Below, one piece after another: positions 24,566 through 32,900 of a stretch of 64,000 nt of DNA. The translations under genes and the position numbers were made by a program. The stretch is from Martelella mediterranea (GTDB taxonomy: Bacteria > Pseudomonadota > Alphaproteobacteria > Rhizobiales > Rhizobiaceae). The stretch covers positions 1 to 64,000 of the forward strand of contig NZ_JAINWJ010000049.1 of NCBI RefSeq assembly GCF_021021415.1, read 5' to 3'. The notes below the pieces were generated by a model, which saw only the letters and a program-made list of their open reading frames with translations, did no database searches and had not been told where the DNA came from. Each line of letters begins with the position of its first letter. Position 1 is the first letter of the stretch.

Positions 24566-25243
24566 TCAGCTCGTCTCCACCGTCTCGGGCTTGGCGATCA
24601 GGCTCTCATCCTCGTTTTCCTTCAGGAATTCAGCAAAATAGCGCTTCAGCTTCGGAATCTTGATGAGCTCGTCGAATGAGTACTTGTGCGCGTCGCGCAC
24701 CAGCGTCGACGGGTTGAAATAGGCCTCGGCGTTTTCGGGCGTCAGCACGAAGGGCGGCTTGCCCTCGCGGCCGAGAATATAGCTCATGATCAGCGCGCCG
24801 GTGCGGTGATTGCCCTCGATATAGAGCTGCGGACGGCTGAGTACCCGGACATAGACGCCCGCCGCGCGCTTGCGCACCGGCTTGCCTCTGTGGCGCGCGT
24901 ACCAGTCCACGAGCCCGCCGATGTCGCCCAGTTCACGGTCGTAGAACTGGGCTTCGGTGCGCTCGATGTGATTGCGGAATTCCGCGCGCCGCTCCCTTTC
25001 GGAACCGCAAAGCACGAGATGGTTGAGTTCCAGCAGGTGGTGAAACTGCCCGATCCTCAGGATGTCCGTGTTGTCGCGCAGCAACCGGTCGACATAGCTG
25101 TAGCCCTCCATCATGTGCTCGACGATGCTGTCGGACATGCCGTCGCGCTGCATCGTCAGGCGCGCATTGATAAGGGCGAACTGCCGCTGGGTCTCGCGCA
25201 GCCTTTCTTCGATCTTTTCAAGGTCGAGTACGTGTTTGAACAT
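24566..25243 (-). CDS. Fic-like protein with degenerate active site
   Basis: A 225-residue, mostly helical cytosolic protein. The region QLYIEGNHRTGA (139-150) lines up with the Fic motif HxFx(D/E)GNGRxxR, but the catalytic His is Gln, the second Gly is His and the last Arg is Ala. The acidic residue and GN are kept. This argues against standard AMP transfer; it may bind nucleotides without catalysis or do different chemistry. No antitoxin-like partner gene is visible. It lies downstream of the pst operon on the same strand but is separated from it by a terminator, and it converges on holC. I have seen no characterised relative. Confidence 0.65.
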   Translation of the reverse strand: MFKHVLDLEKIEERLRETQRQFALINARLTMQRDGMSDSIVEHMMEGYSYVDRLLRDNTDILRIGQFHHLLELNHLVLCGSERERRAEFRNHIERTEAQFYDRELGDIGGLVDWYARHRGKPVRKRAAGVYVRVLSRPQLYIEGNHRTGALIMSYILGREGKPPFVLTPENAEAYFNPSTLVRDAHKYSFDELIKIPKLKRYFAEFLKENEDESLIAKPETVETS

Positions 25244-25330
25244 CTTGGTTTCCGCTCAACCCTGAATTGGGTTCGAGTTTGATAGCGTAGCGAAGCGAGC
25301 GTTGAGATCAACGGCTTCGTTGCGGATATC

Positions 25331-25360
25331 AAAAGGGCGGCATCCCGAAAGAGCCGCCCG
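25331..25360 (-). terminator. Terminator after the pst operon
   Basis: On the minus strand GGGCGGC pairs perfectly with GCCGCCC around an 11-base loop, and TTTTG follows. It lies 30 bases after the pstB stop and separates the operon from the Fic-like gene. Confidence 0.7.
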
Positions 25361-25389
25361 AAATGCGTCGATTGCGACCTTGTCGTGGA

Positions 25390-26211
25390 TCAGCTGAACT
25401 CGCCGGAGAGATATTCCTTGGTGAGCTGCTGCTTCGGGTTTTCGAAGATCTGCTTGGTCGCGCCGACCTCGACCAGGAAGCCGGTGCGGCCGCCCTGCGA
25501 CATGTCGACCGAGAAGAAGGCGGTCTTGTCGGCAACGCGGATCGCCTGCTGCATGTTGTGGGTCACGATCGCGACCGTGTAGTCGTTCTTCAGCTCCAGC
25601 ATCAGCTCCTCGATCTGACGCGTGGCGATCGGGTCCAGCGCGGAGCAGGGCTCGTCCATCAAAAGCACGGTCGGCTCGGTGGCGATCGCACGGGCGATGC
25701 ACAGGCGCTGCTGCTGGCCGCCGGAAAGCGACAACCCGTTCTGCTTCAGCTTGTCCTTGACCTCGTTCCAGAGAGCCGCGCGGCGCAGCGCCTTTTCGAC
25801 GCGACCGTTGATATCGCCCTTGAAGCCGTTGAGGCGCAGGCCGAAGGCAACGTTTTCGAAAATGCTCATGGAAAATGGGTTGGGCTGCTGGAATACCATG
25901 CCGATATGGCGGCGCACGACGACCGGGTCGACATTCCTGCCGTAGACATCCTGGCCGAGGAAGTGGACATGCCCCTGGAGGCTAAAGGAGGGGATCAGAT
26001 CGTTCATGCGGTTCAGCGAGCGCAGCACGGTCGACTTGCCGCAGCCTGACGGGCCGATAAAGCCGGTGATCTTTCCTTTTTCGATGTCGACATCGGCATC
26101 GCGCACGGCAAGGAAGTCGCCGTAGAAAATCTTCTCGATCCGCGCGCCGATCGCGACTTCGGGGCTGACATCGGCGGCTGGGGCGGTGTTCATTTCCAGT
26201 GTGGCAGACAT
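25390..26211 (-). CDS. pstB: Phosphate ABC transporter ATP-binding protein PstB
   Basis: A 273-residue ATPase of the high-affinity phosphate importer. It shows Walker [10 protein letters not shown] (about 53-61), the Q-loop VFQQPNPF (about 106), the signature [14 protein letters not shown] (about 168-181), Walker [13 protein letters not shown] (about 190-201) and the switch His in THNM. All residues are intact. It is the last gene of pstS-pstC-pstA-pstB. In many rhizobia phoU and phoB follow, but here the transcript ends at a terminator, so phosphate signalling by PhoU must be encoded elsewhere. Confidence 0.96.
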   Translation of the reverse strand: MSATLEMNTAPAADVSPEVAIGARIEKIFYGDFLAVRDADVDIEKGKITGFIGPSGCGKSTVLRSLNRMNDLIPSFSLQGHVHFLGQDVYGRNVDPVVVRRHIGMVFQQPNPFSMSIFENVAFGLRLNGFKGDINGRVEKALRRAALWNEVKDKLKQNGLSLSGGQQQRLCIARAIATEPTVLLMDEPCSALDPIATRQIEELMLELKNDYTVAIVTHNMQQAIRVADKTAFFSVDMSQGGRTGFLVEVGATKQIFENPKQQLTKEYLSGEFS

Positions 26212-26229
26212 ATCTTTACGACCTTTTTC

Positions 26230-27135
26230 CTAAACGCGGCGGGTGCCGAAGGAGCGGCTGAGGATGTTGAAGACAAGCACGATGAGCACAAGCACAAGCG
26301 ATGCGGTCCAAGCGAGTTCAATCTGGTTTTCATAGGGCATTGCCGAGAAATTGTAGATCAAGATCGACAATGACGCTGTGGGCTCCGTGAAGCTTCCGAT
26401 CCAGTAATTCGAAAACAGCGCTGTAAACAGCAGCGGGGCCGATTCTCCGGACGCGCCCGCAACCGCCAGCATGACACCGGTCATAACACCGGGAAGCGCC
26501 GTCGGCAAAACAATTCTGGTGGCAACCTGTGTGGCATTACAGCCCATGCCATAGGCTGCGTCCTTCATGCGCTGCGGCACCATCCGGAAGGCCTGTTCGG
26601 AGGTCAGAAGAATGGTCGGCAGCATCAGGATCGCCAGGGAAAGCCCGCCGGCCACCGCCGAGTAGGTCTTCATGACGATGACGAGCCAGGCGTAGACGAA
26701 AACGCCCGAGAGGATCGACGGAAAGCCGGTCAGCACCTTGCCCACGAACCGGACGGTTGCGGAGAAGCGGCTGTTGGGATTGATCAGGCCGGTATAGACG
26801 CCGCCGAGAACGCCGATCGGAATCGAGATCACCGATGCGATCGCAACCATCACAAGCGTGCCGACGATCGCGTTGCCGATGCCGCCGCCCTGTTCGAAGG
26901 GGGCGGGCGGAAGCTCTGTAAGGATCGCCGTGCTGATGCGCGCGCCGCCGCGGCTGATCAGCATGTAGAGCACCGAGATCAGCGGAATGGCCGCGATGCC
27001 GGCAAGGATCCAGAGGATGACGGTCTGGATGAAGTTCATCATCGTGCGCCGCTCGGCAAACGAGAAGCTCAGATTGGGATCACCGAGGGCAATCACCTCG
27101 GGATTCATCGTTGTCTGATCGGTCGTCGTGGTCAT
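26230..27135 (-). CDS. pstA: Phosphate ABC transporter permease PstA
   Basis: A 301-residue inner-membrane permease with six predicted helices and the BPD transport domain. The cytoplasmic loop that contacts PstB is visible as AYGMGCNATQVATRIVLPTALPG (about 198-220; the EAA loop is here DAAYGMGCN). The long N-terminal tail (about 1-30) is cytoplasmic. It lies 18 bases upstream of pstB and 19 bases after pstC, in one operon. It pairs with PstC to form the phosphate channel. The length is normal. Confidence 0.95.
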   Translation of the reverse strand: MTTTTDQTTMNPEVIALGDPNLSFSFAERRTMMNFIQTVILWILAGIAAIPLISVLYMLISRGGARISTAILTELPPAPFEQGGGIGNAIVGTLVMVAIASVISIPIGVLGGVYTGLINPNSRFSATVRFVGKVLTGFPSILSGVFVYAWLVIVMKTYSAVAGGLSLAILMLPTILLTSEQAFRMVPQRMKDAAYGMGCNATQVATRIVLPTALPGVMTGVMLAVAGASGESAPLLFTALFSNYWIGSFTEPTASLSILIYNFSAMPYENQIELAWTASLVLVLIVLVFNILSRSFGTRRV

Positions 27136-27154
27136 GTTCGGTTTCCCAATGGCC

Positions 27155-28126
27155 TTACGTTACGGTCTGGCGCGAGGTGTAGCTCATGATGATCGTGCCG
27201 ATGATATTGACGGCCATGGTGATCACCAGCAGGGCGACGGCGGCATACATCAGCGGACCGATCTGGTTTGCGCCGGCTTCCGGGAAGGTGGAGGCCAGAA
27301 GCGATGCCAGCGTCGTCGCCGGGGCGAAGAGCGACAGGGTCACCTGCTGGGAGTTGCCGATCAGCATGGCGAGCGCCATGGTCTCGCCGAGCGCGCGGCC
27401 GAAGCCGAGGACGAGCGAGGCGAAAATGCCGCCGGAGGCGGTCGGGATGATGACCTTGCGGATCGCTTCCCACTTGGTGGTGCCCATGCCGTAGGCCGCT
27501 TCCTGGATCTTCATCGGGATAGCCTTGAAGGCGTCCTGGGAGATCGCCGCGACGGTCGGCAGGATCATGATCGACAGTACGATCATGGCCGGGAACATGC
27601 CGGGACCGGCCAGGTTGGTGGAAAAGAACGGAATGAAGGGCAGGGTGTCGTGCAGCCAGTTCGCCATCGGGCGGATCGCCGGGATCAGCACATAAATGCC
27701 CCAGAGGCCGAAAACGACCGAGGGGATCGCGGCCAGCATTTCGACGATGAGGCGGAACACCCAGGCCAGGCGGGCATTGAGAAAGCCCTGCGTCAGAAAG
27801 ATCGCGACCGCGATACCGAGGCCGCCGCCGAAGATCAGCGCCAGAAACGACGAATAGAGCGTGCCCCAGATCTCAGCCAGAATGCCGTATTCGTTGGTGT
27901 TGGGGTTCCACTCGACGGTCGTCAGGAAGCTCAGGCCGTATTCGCGCATGGCAGGTGCTGCCTGCCCGCCGATCTTCCAGAAAATATAGGCCAGCAGGAC
28001 GACGATAAGAAGGCCTGCCAGGAATGTCAGGAAGCGGAAGGATTTGTCGTAGCCATACTCGAAAGCGGTCGGCGGGCGCGAAACGCTGCCATCGCTTGGC
28101 GGGGCGGATTTCGATGTGTCGGCCAT
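27155..28126 (-). CDS. pstC: Phosphate ABC transporter permease PstC
   Basis: A 323-residue permease with six predicted helices and the conserved loop EAAYGMGTTKWEAIRKVIIP (about 211-230) that couples to PstB. ATG at 28126 was chosen because an AGGAG site lies about 8 bases upstream; an open frame continues to 28228 but overlaps the intercistronic hairpin region. N-terminal residues 1-30 are cytoplasmic and hydrophilic. It is separated from pstS by 140 bases that hold a terminator-like hairpin, which should keep permease levels below those of the binding protein. Confidence 0.94.
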   Translation of the reverse strand: MADTSKSAPPSDGSVSRPPTAFEYGYDKSFRFLTFLAGLLIVVLLAYIFWKIGGQAAPAMREYGLSFLTTVEWNPNTNEYGILAEIWGTLYSSFLALIFGGGLGIAVAIFLTQGFLNARLAWVFRLIVEMLAAIPSVVFGLWGIYVLIPAIRPMANWLHDTLPFIPFFSTNLAGPGMFPAMIVLSIMILPTVAAISQDAFKAIPMKIQEAAYGMGTTKWEAIRKVIIPTASGGIFASLVLGFGRALGETMALAMLIGNSQQVTLSLFAPATTLASLLASTFPEAGANQIGPLMYAAVALLVITMAVNIIGTIIMSYTSRQTVT

Positions 28127-28212
28127 CAACGGGCTCCTGCTGGCGGCGGTCGGGTAGCCGCGATCTGACAAATAACGAGCGTCACAATTCTTGCGCGGTG
28201 CTGCAATCGGAC

Positions 28213-28245
28213 AAAAGCCGGGGCGCAAACAGGTTACGCCCCGGC
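28213..28245 (-). terminator. Intercistronic hairpin between pstS and pstC
   Basis: On the minus strand GCCGGGGCG pairs with CGCCCCGGC around a loop of about 11 bases, followed by TTTTGT. It lies 22 bases after the pstS stop. Partial termination or 3' protection here would give more PstS than PstCAB, a common arrangement for binding-protein operons. Confidence 0.65.
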
Positions 28246-28266
28246 GAAAGCTTGATCAGGCCGAAA

Positions 28267-29304
28267 TCAGCCGCCGATTTCTTCGAGCGACTTCTTGTTG
28301 ATTTCGATGATGTTTTCCGGCAGCGGGATGTAGCCCAGCTTGTCGGCCATGGTCTGGCCGGTGGTCAGGCCGTAATTGACCATTTCCTTGAGCGCCGCAA
28401 CGGTGTCGGCGTCCTGGCCGTCCTTGTAGAACAGCATCCAGGTGAAGGTGGCGATCGGGTAAGCCTGCTCGCCCTTCGGGTCGGTGATGAAGGCGACGTT
28501 GTTTTCGTCGAGTTCGGCCGAAGCGAGCGCGGCGCTACCGGCTTCCGGACCAGCCTTCACGAAGTTGCCGGCCTGGTTTTCCAGCATGGCGTAAGGCGTG
28601 TTGGTCTGCTGGGCGTAGCCATACTCGATGTAGCCGATGGCGCCGGGGGTCTGCTTGACCGTGGCGGTGATGCCCTGGTTGCCCGGAGCGGCAACGAAGT
28701 TCGAAGCCTTCGGCCACGGAACGGTCTTGCCGCCGCCAACAGTGCTGTTGAACTCTTCGGAGATGGCTGCGAGGTGGTTGGTGAAGTTGAAGTTGGTGCC
28801 CGAGGAGTCCGAGCGAACGACAACGGTGATGTTTTCGTCGGGGAGCTCGACGCCTTCATTGGCGGCGGCGATCGCTTCGTCGTTCCACTTGGTGATTTCG
28901 CCGAGGAAGATCTTCGGGTAAACGTCGCGCGGCAGCTTCAGTTCGGAAACGCCTTCGAGATTGTAAGCGAGAACGACTTCACCGGCCGTCATCGGCAGCA
29001 GAACGACGCCGCCGTCGATCTTGGCGATTTCTTCTTCACTCATGGCAGCGTCGGAGGCTGCGAAGTCGACAACGCGGTTGGTGAAGTCTTCGATACCACC
29101 GCCGGAACCCTTGGCCTGGTAGTTGACTTCAATGCCGGTCTTCTGGCCAAAATCCTTAAACCAGGCCGAATAGAGCGGGAAGGGGAAGGAGGCGCCCGAG
29201 CCGGTCAGCGACGTGTCGGCGGCGTGAGCGAAAGTGCCGGAGACGGCCATGGCGACGGCAACGGCAGCAACCTTAGCGCCCTTGGAAAAATTTCCGATTT
29301 TCAT
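28267..29304 (-). CDS. pstS: Periplasmic phosphate-binding protein PstS
   Basis: A 345-residue secreted binding protein that captures inorganic phosphate. The signal peptide spans about residues 1-28 (cleavage near AHA-AD). The phosphate site residues are visible in LTGSGASFPFPLYSAW (about 32-47), the YQAKGSGGGIEDF loop (about 60-72) and VRSDSSGTNFNFTNHL (about 158-173), with the SGT turn typical of the family. The start at 29304 has an AAAGGG site; the open frame extends upstream without one. A perfect Pho box lies about 130 bases upstream, although it reads on the opposite strand. It is the first gene of pstSCAB. Confidence 0.96.
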   Translation of the reverse strand: MKIGNFSKGAKVAAVAVAMAVSGTFAHAADTSLTGSGASFPFPLYSAWFKDFGQKTGIEVNYQAKGSGGGIEDFTNRVVDFAASDAAMSEEEIAKIDGGVVLLPMTAGEVVLAYNLEGVSELKLPRDVYPKIFLGEITKWNDEAIAAANEGVELPDENITVVVRSDSSGTNFNFTNHLAAISEEFNSTVGGGKTVPWPKASNFVAAPGNQGITATVKQTPGAIGYIEYGYAQQTNTPYAMLENQAGNFVKAGPEAGSAALASAELDENNVAFITDPKGEQAYPIATFTWMLFYKDGQDADTVAALKEMVNYGLTTGQTMADKLGYIPLPENIIEINKKSLEEIGG

Positions 29305-29949
29305 CAGATAGCCCTTTTGAGGTTTGGTTGAAAACGGGAGTGCTATAACAACGAAAGTCATGTAAGCATATATTGTTGTAAAAATTTCATAATTCCCGAA
29401 ATTTACCGGTGTGTTGTTATTTAATATTCAAATAACTGTCATAAAACTGTCATGTTGGATTCGATGTCTTCATTTTTCAGGCGCGCAATGGGCCGTCCTG
29501 CGATCGCCTGTCGCTCCGCTTTCGGTGCTGGGAAAAGAGTGTATGCAATCTTCGGTGGCAGGGTGCAGGCGCGGTCAGACAATCATTTTATTAGCCAAGC
29601 TTCAGATGAATTTTCCCACTCATGCCGCAAACAGTGTGCGGTTGGCGTGAACTCAGTTTCGCGTGCGCTGTCTATTCCTGGCAATGCGCAACTTTTAGTT
29701 ATGATAATAATGTTTTAATTCAATTACTTGCTATTTGGTGGCGTGCTTTCGAGGTAGTGGTTGCACTTACAGGTGGCACGACGGCTTCCAAGCTGTTGCT
29801 GTGGGTTGCCGTCCGTTGCAGCTTGGCAACTATCGATCGTCAACCCCTGCAAATGTTAGTATTTGCTGTCAATCTTGCTTGTATTTTCGCCCGCATAATG
29901 TCATTTCCCTAATACAGGAATCGAACGTTCAGCTTTTTTGGGGGATTTT
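29305..29949. other. Long AT-rich intergenic region with a Pho box
   Basis: These 645 bases lie between two divergent genes, pstS and the autotransporter. They are much richer in A and T than their surroundings and contain only short, unconvincing open frames on the plus strand. The region holds a perfect Pho box (29436-29453) and an AT-rich patch around 29695-29730 (TATGATAATAATG) that could carry a promoter for the autotransporter. A long untranslated leader or a small RNA is possible, but no defined structure is visible. Confidence 0.6.
29436..29453 (+). promoter_or_regulatory. Perfect Pho box (PhoB-binding site)
   Basis: CTGTCATAAAACTGTCAT is an exact pair of CTGTCAT repeats with a 4-base A-rich spacer, matching the classic PhoB box. 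It lies 132 bases before the pstS start. The repeats read on the plus strand, that is, away from pstS and towards the autotransporter. PhoB boxes usually read in the direction of the gene they activate, so control of the rightward gene, or of both, must be considered. Confidence 0.85.
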
Positions 29950-32900
29950 ATGTCATTGTTGGAAGCGAAGCCGCGCGGCGGGCGCATGACCAAGGTTGCG
30001 GGTAATGCAGCGAGCTACGCGCCGCGCGCAACCGCATCGGTGCTCGCGCTCAGCATGCTCGCGCTGTCGTCCGGAGCCGCCTATTTCGGCACGGGCGTTT
30101 CTACTGCCTTCGCGGCGAATGAGTGCGGCGCTGCGGGCGGCGCTGATGCGGTGATCGATTGTACCGGCAACAAGCCGAGCGGCATCACCTATAATAACCT
30201 GCAGGGTGCGACCGTTAATCTCAAAACCCCTAGCATGAACATCGGCAACGGCCTCTTTAATACAAGAGGTGTAATGCTCACGTCGACCGGCAGCAATGAC
30301 CTGACCCTCAACGCCACCAGCTATAACAGGATTTACTGGCCGGTTGTGCTGCAAGGCGATGGCGCCGTAACCGCAAACTTTTCCGGCGGCCAGGTGCGGG
30401 CTGCTCCCGTTTTCGGGCTTGACGTTAGTACGGCCAATATCGTCGTGACGCTTGCGCCAGGCGGCACGGCCGATCATATCGGTACGATCAACCTTGACGG
30501 CACAACGGTAAGCATCGGCTCGGCCCTGACCCCCGGCACCAGCGCCGTGATCGTGAACGGCAATGCCGACGGTTCTGAAATGGCGGCGACGATCACCGGT
30601 GGTTCGTCCGTCAGCATTGGCGGCAACAATGCCTTCGGCGTGCGCCTGACGGGCAGCGGCACGGGCAATACCGGCTCGGTCACGGTTGATGGCGCAAGTC
30701 AGATCACGGCGTCCAACAGCGTTAATATAGATCTCAGCAATCCGGGCCTTCACAAGGCAACCGCGATCAGCGTCGAAACGTCCGGCGCTTCGAGCATGGG
30801 ATATGTGTCCTTGTCGGACGATGCTGATGTCAGCGCATCGGCCACCAACGCTGTTAATCTTGCTCTTTCTACCGGTATTTCCAACAAAGCCGGCGACGGC
30901 GGCGTCGAAACCATTGTCGACGACGCATCGCTTTCGTCCACCGCGACTTCGCTCCTGACCTCGACGGCCTTCGGGATCGACAACCAGAGTATCGGCGGCG
31001 TGGCCAAGGCCACGGTCAAGGGTGGCGGATCGATCTGGGCCGATGCTGACAGCCTTGTTACCATCGGCAGCGGAGTTCAGTCTTGGGCGACTGCGATCCG
31101 TAACGTCTCCGATTCCCAGGGTGCGATTGTTTACGTAGGCGAAAACGCAACGCTTGAAGCCGAAGCCGATAACCTTCTCGGCAACGCGACTGCCTCGGGT
31201 ATTATCAACGAGGGCGGTCTTGCCGGAATTGTTATTCTGGAAGACGGTACGATTACCGCAACAGGAAGCGCCACCGGCCGCACCGAAGCAACGGGCGTCG
31301 CCAACACCGCTACTGATGGGGTCGCCGGCGTCGGCGGCAGTGCCAGCACGCTGACGGTTGTCGCGACCAGCTCTCTGGGAGAGGCAGTGGCCATCTCGGT
31401 CGATAACGTTGCCGTTCTGGGCGATGCCGAAGTCGCTTTCGAGGATGGCAGCCAGGTCAACGCTCTCGCCGATGGCTTGACCAATGCGCAGGCCGTTGCC
31501 CTCAATAACGACTCGCAACAAGGCAATGCCTCCGTACGCGTGGATAGCGCAAGCGCCTTGCATGCCGAGGCAATTGGCGGCGCAGAGGTGAATGCCTCCG
31601 GCGTCATCAATACCGGCGGCCCTGAGGCAACGACTGTTCTGGACGAAAGCGGGATTACCGCGACGGCAAGTGGAACCGGCGTTGTGGAAGCCACGGCGGT
31701 TGACAACACCGCTACCACTGGACGCGCCGGCGTCGGTGCTGATGCCAGCACGCTTATGGCCTCCGCCACCAGCGGCAACAGCTATGCGGTCTCAACCGCA
31801 ATCGAAAACCGGGCGGAGACCGAAGCGCGGATTCGCATTCGCGGCGGCAGCGTCATCACCAGCAGGGCGACGGGCGCGGCGAGCGCCGGTCTTGGCGGAT
31901 TCGCCGCCAGTTCGACCGGCGTGCTCAACGCTTCGACGGCGGGCGATGCCTCCACCGTCATCGACGATATGTCGAGCGTTGCCGCCGGGGCGTTCAGCAC
32001 CACGGACAACACCAACGCTCTTGCGATCAACACCTTCACGTCGCTTGGCGAGGCGCGCACCGTTCTGGACAATGGATCGACTGCGGTTGCCCTGGCTGAA
32101 AGCCAGCTTGATGCCACGGCCCTCGCGGTTCGCAACTTCTCCTACGATGGCGCTGGCCGGGTCGAGCTGGACAATGGCAGCACGATCACTGCCACGGCGG
32201 ACAGCGTTGCCGGCAGCGCCACGGCGACCGGGGTCATGTCCGTCGCGGTGGGCAGCGATGCCATCGTTCGCCTGCTGGGCTCAAGCGATGTTTCCGTCGA
32301 CGTCAACGGCAGCGATGTTTACGCCTATGGCATCATGAACACCCTGAGCGGGGCCGGCACGGCCGGTGTCGCCATCGATGCCGGCAGCGTGGTCGAAGTC
32401 GGAACCCTGGACCAGGCGGGAACGACCGCATATGTGACCGGCGTCAGCAACAGTGCCAAGGACCCGCTTGGCGTGGCCTACGCCTCGATCAAGGGGCTGG
32501 TTTCCGGCACGGCGGATGCCAGCGGGGCGGCCGAAGTCTTTGGCGTCGTGAACGCCGCCGCGGGCGGCGAGGCCGTGACCGAGCTTTCGGACGCGGCAGA
32601 AGTGATTGCGGAGGGCAAGAGCGAGAACGATATCGCCACGGCCGTCGCGATAGAAAACACCAACACCGCCGGCCTGGCCAAGGGCGTGGTTGCGGGCGCT
32701 GGCAGGGTTACCGCCTTTGCCGAAGGTGCGCTTGATGCCAACGCGGCCGGGTTCAACAATGTCTCGGGCTCCGGCTTTGCGGGCCTTGCCCTTGCCGAGA
32801 CGGGCAGCGTCAGTGCAACCGCGATCAGCGGTACGGCATCTGCCGAGGCAAGGGCGCTCAACAACTTTGCCAATGACGGCGACGCTTTTGTCGAACTGCT

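Noticed and set aside
25255-25275. tRNA-like GGGTTCGAG sequence near the Fic gene
   Set aside because: No acceptor, anticodon or D arms can be drawn around it; it is part of a short inverted repeat (AACCC/GGGTT).
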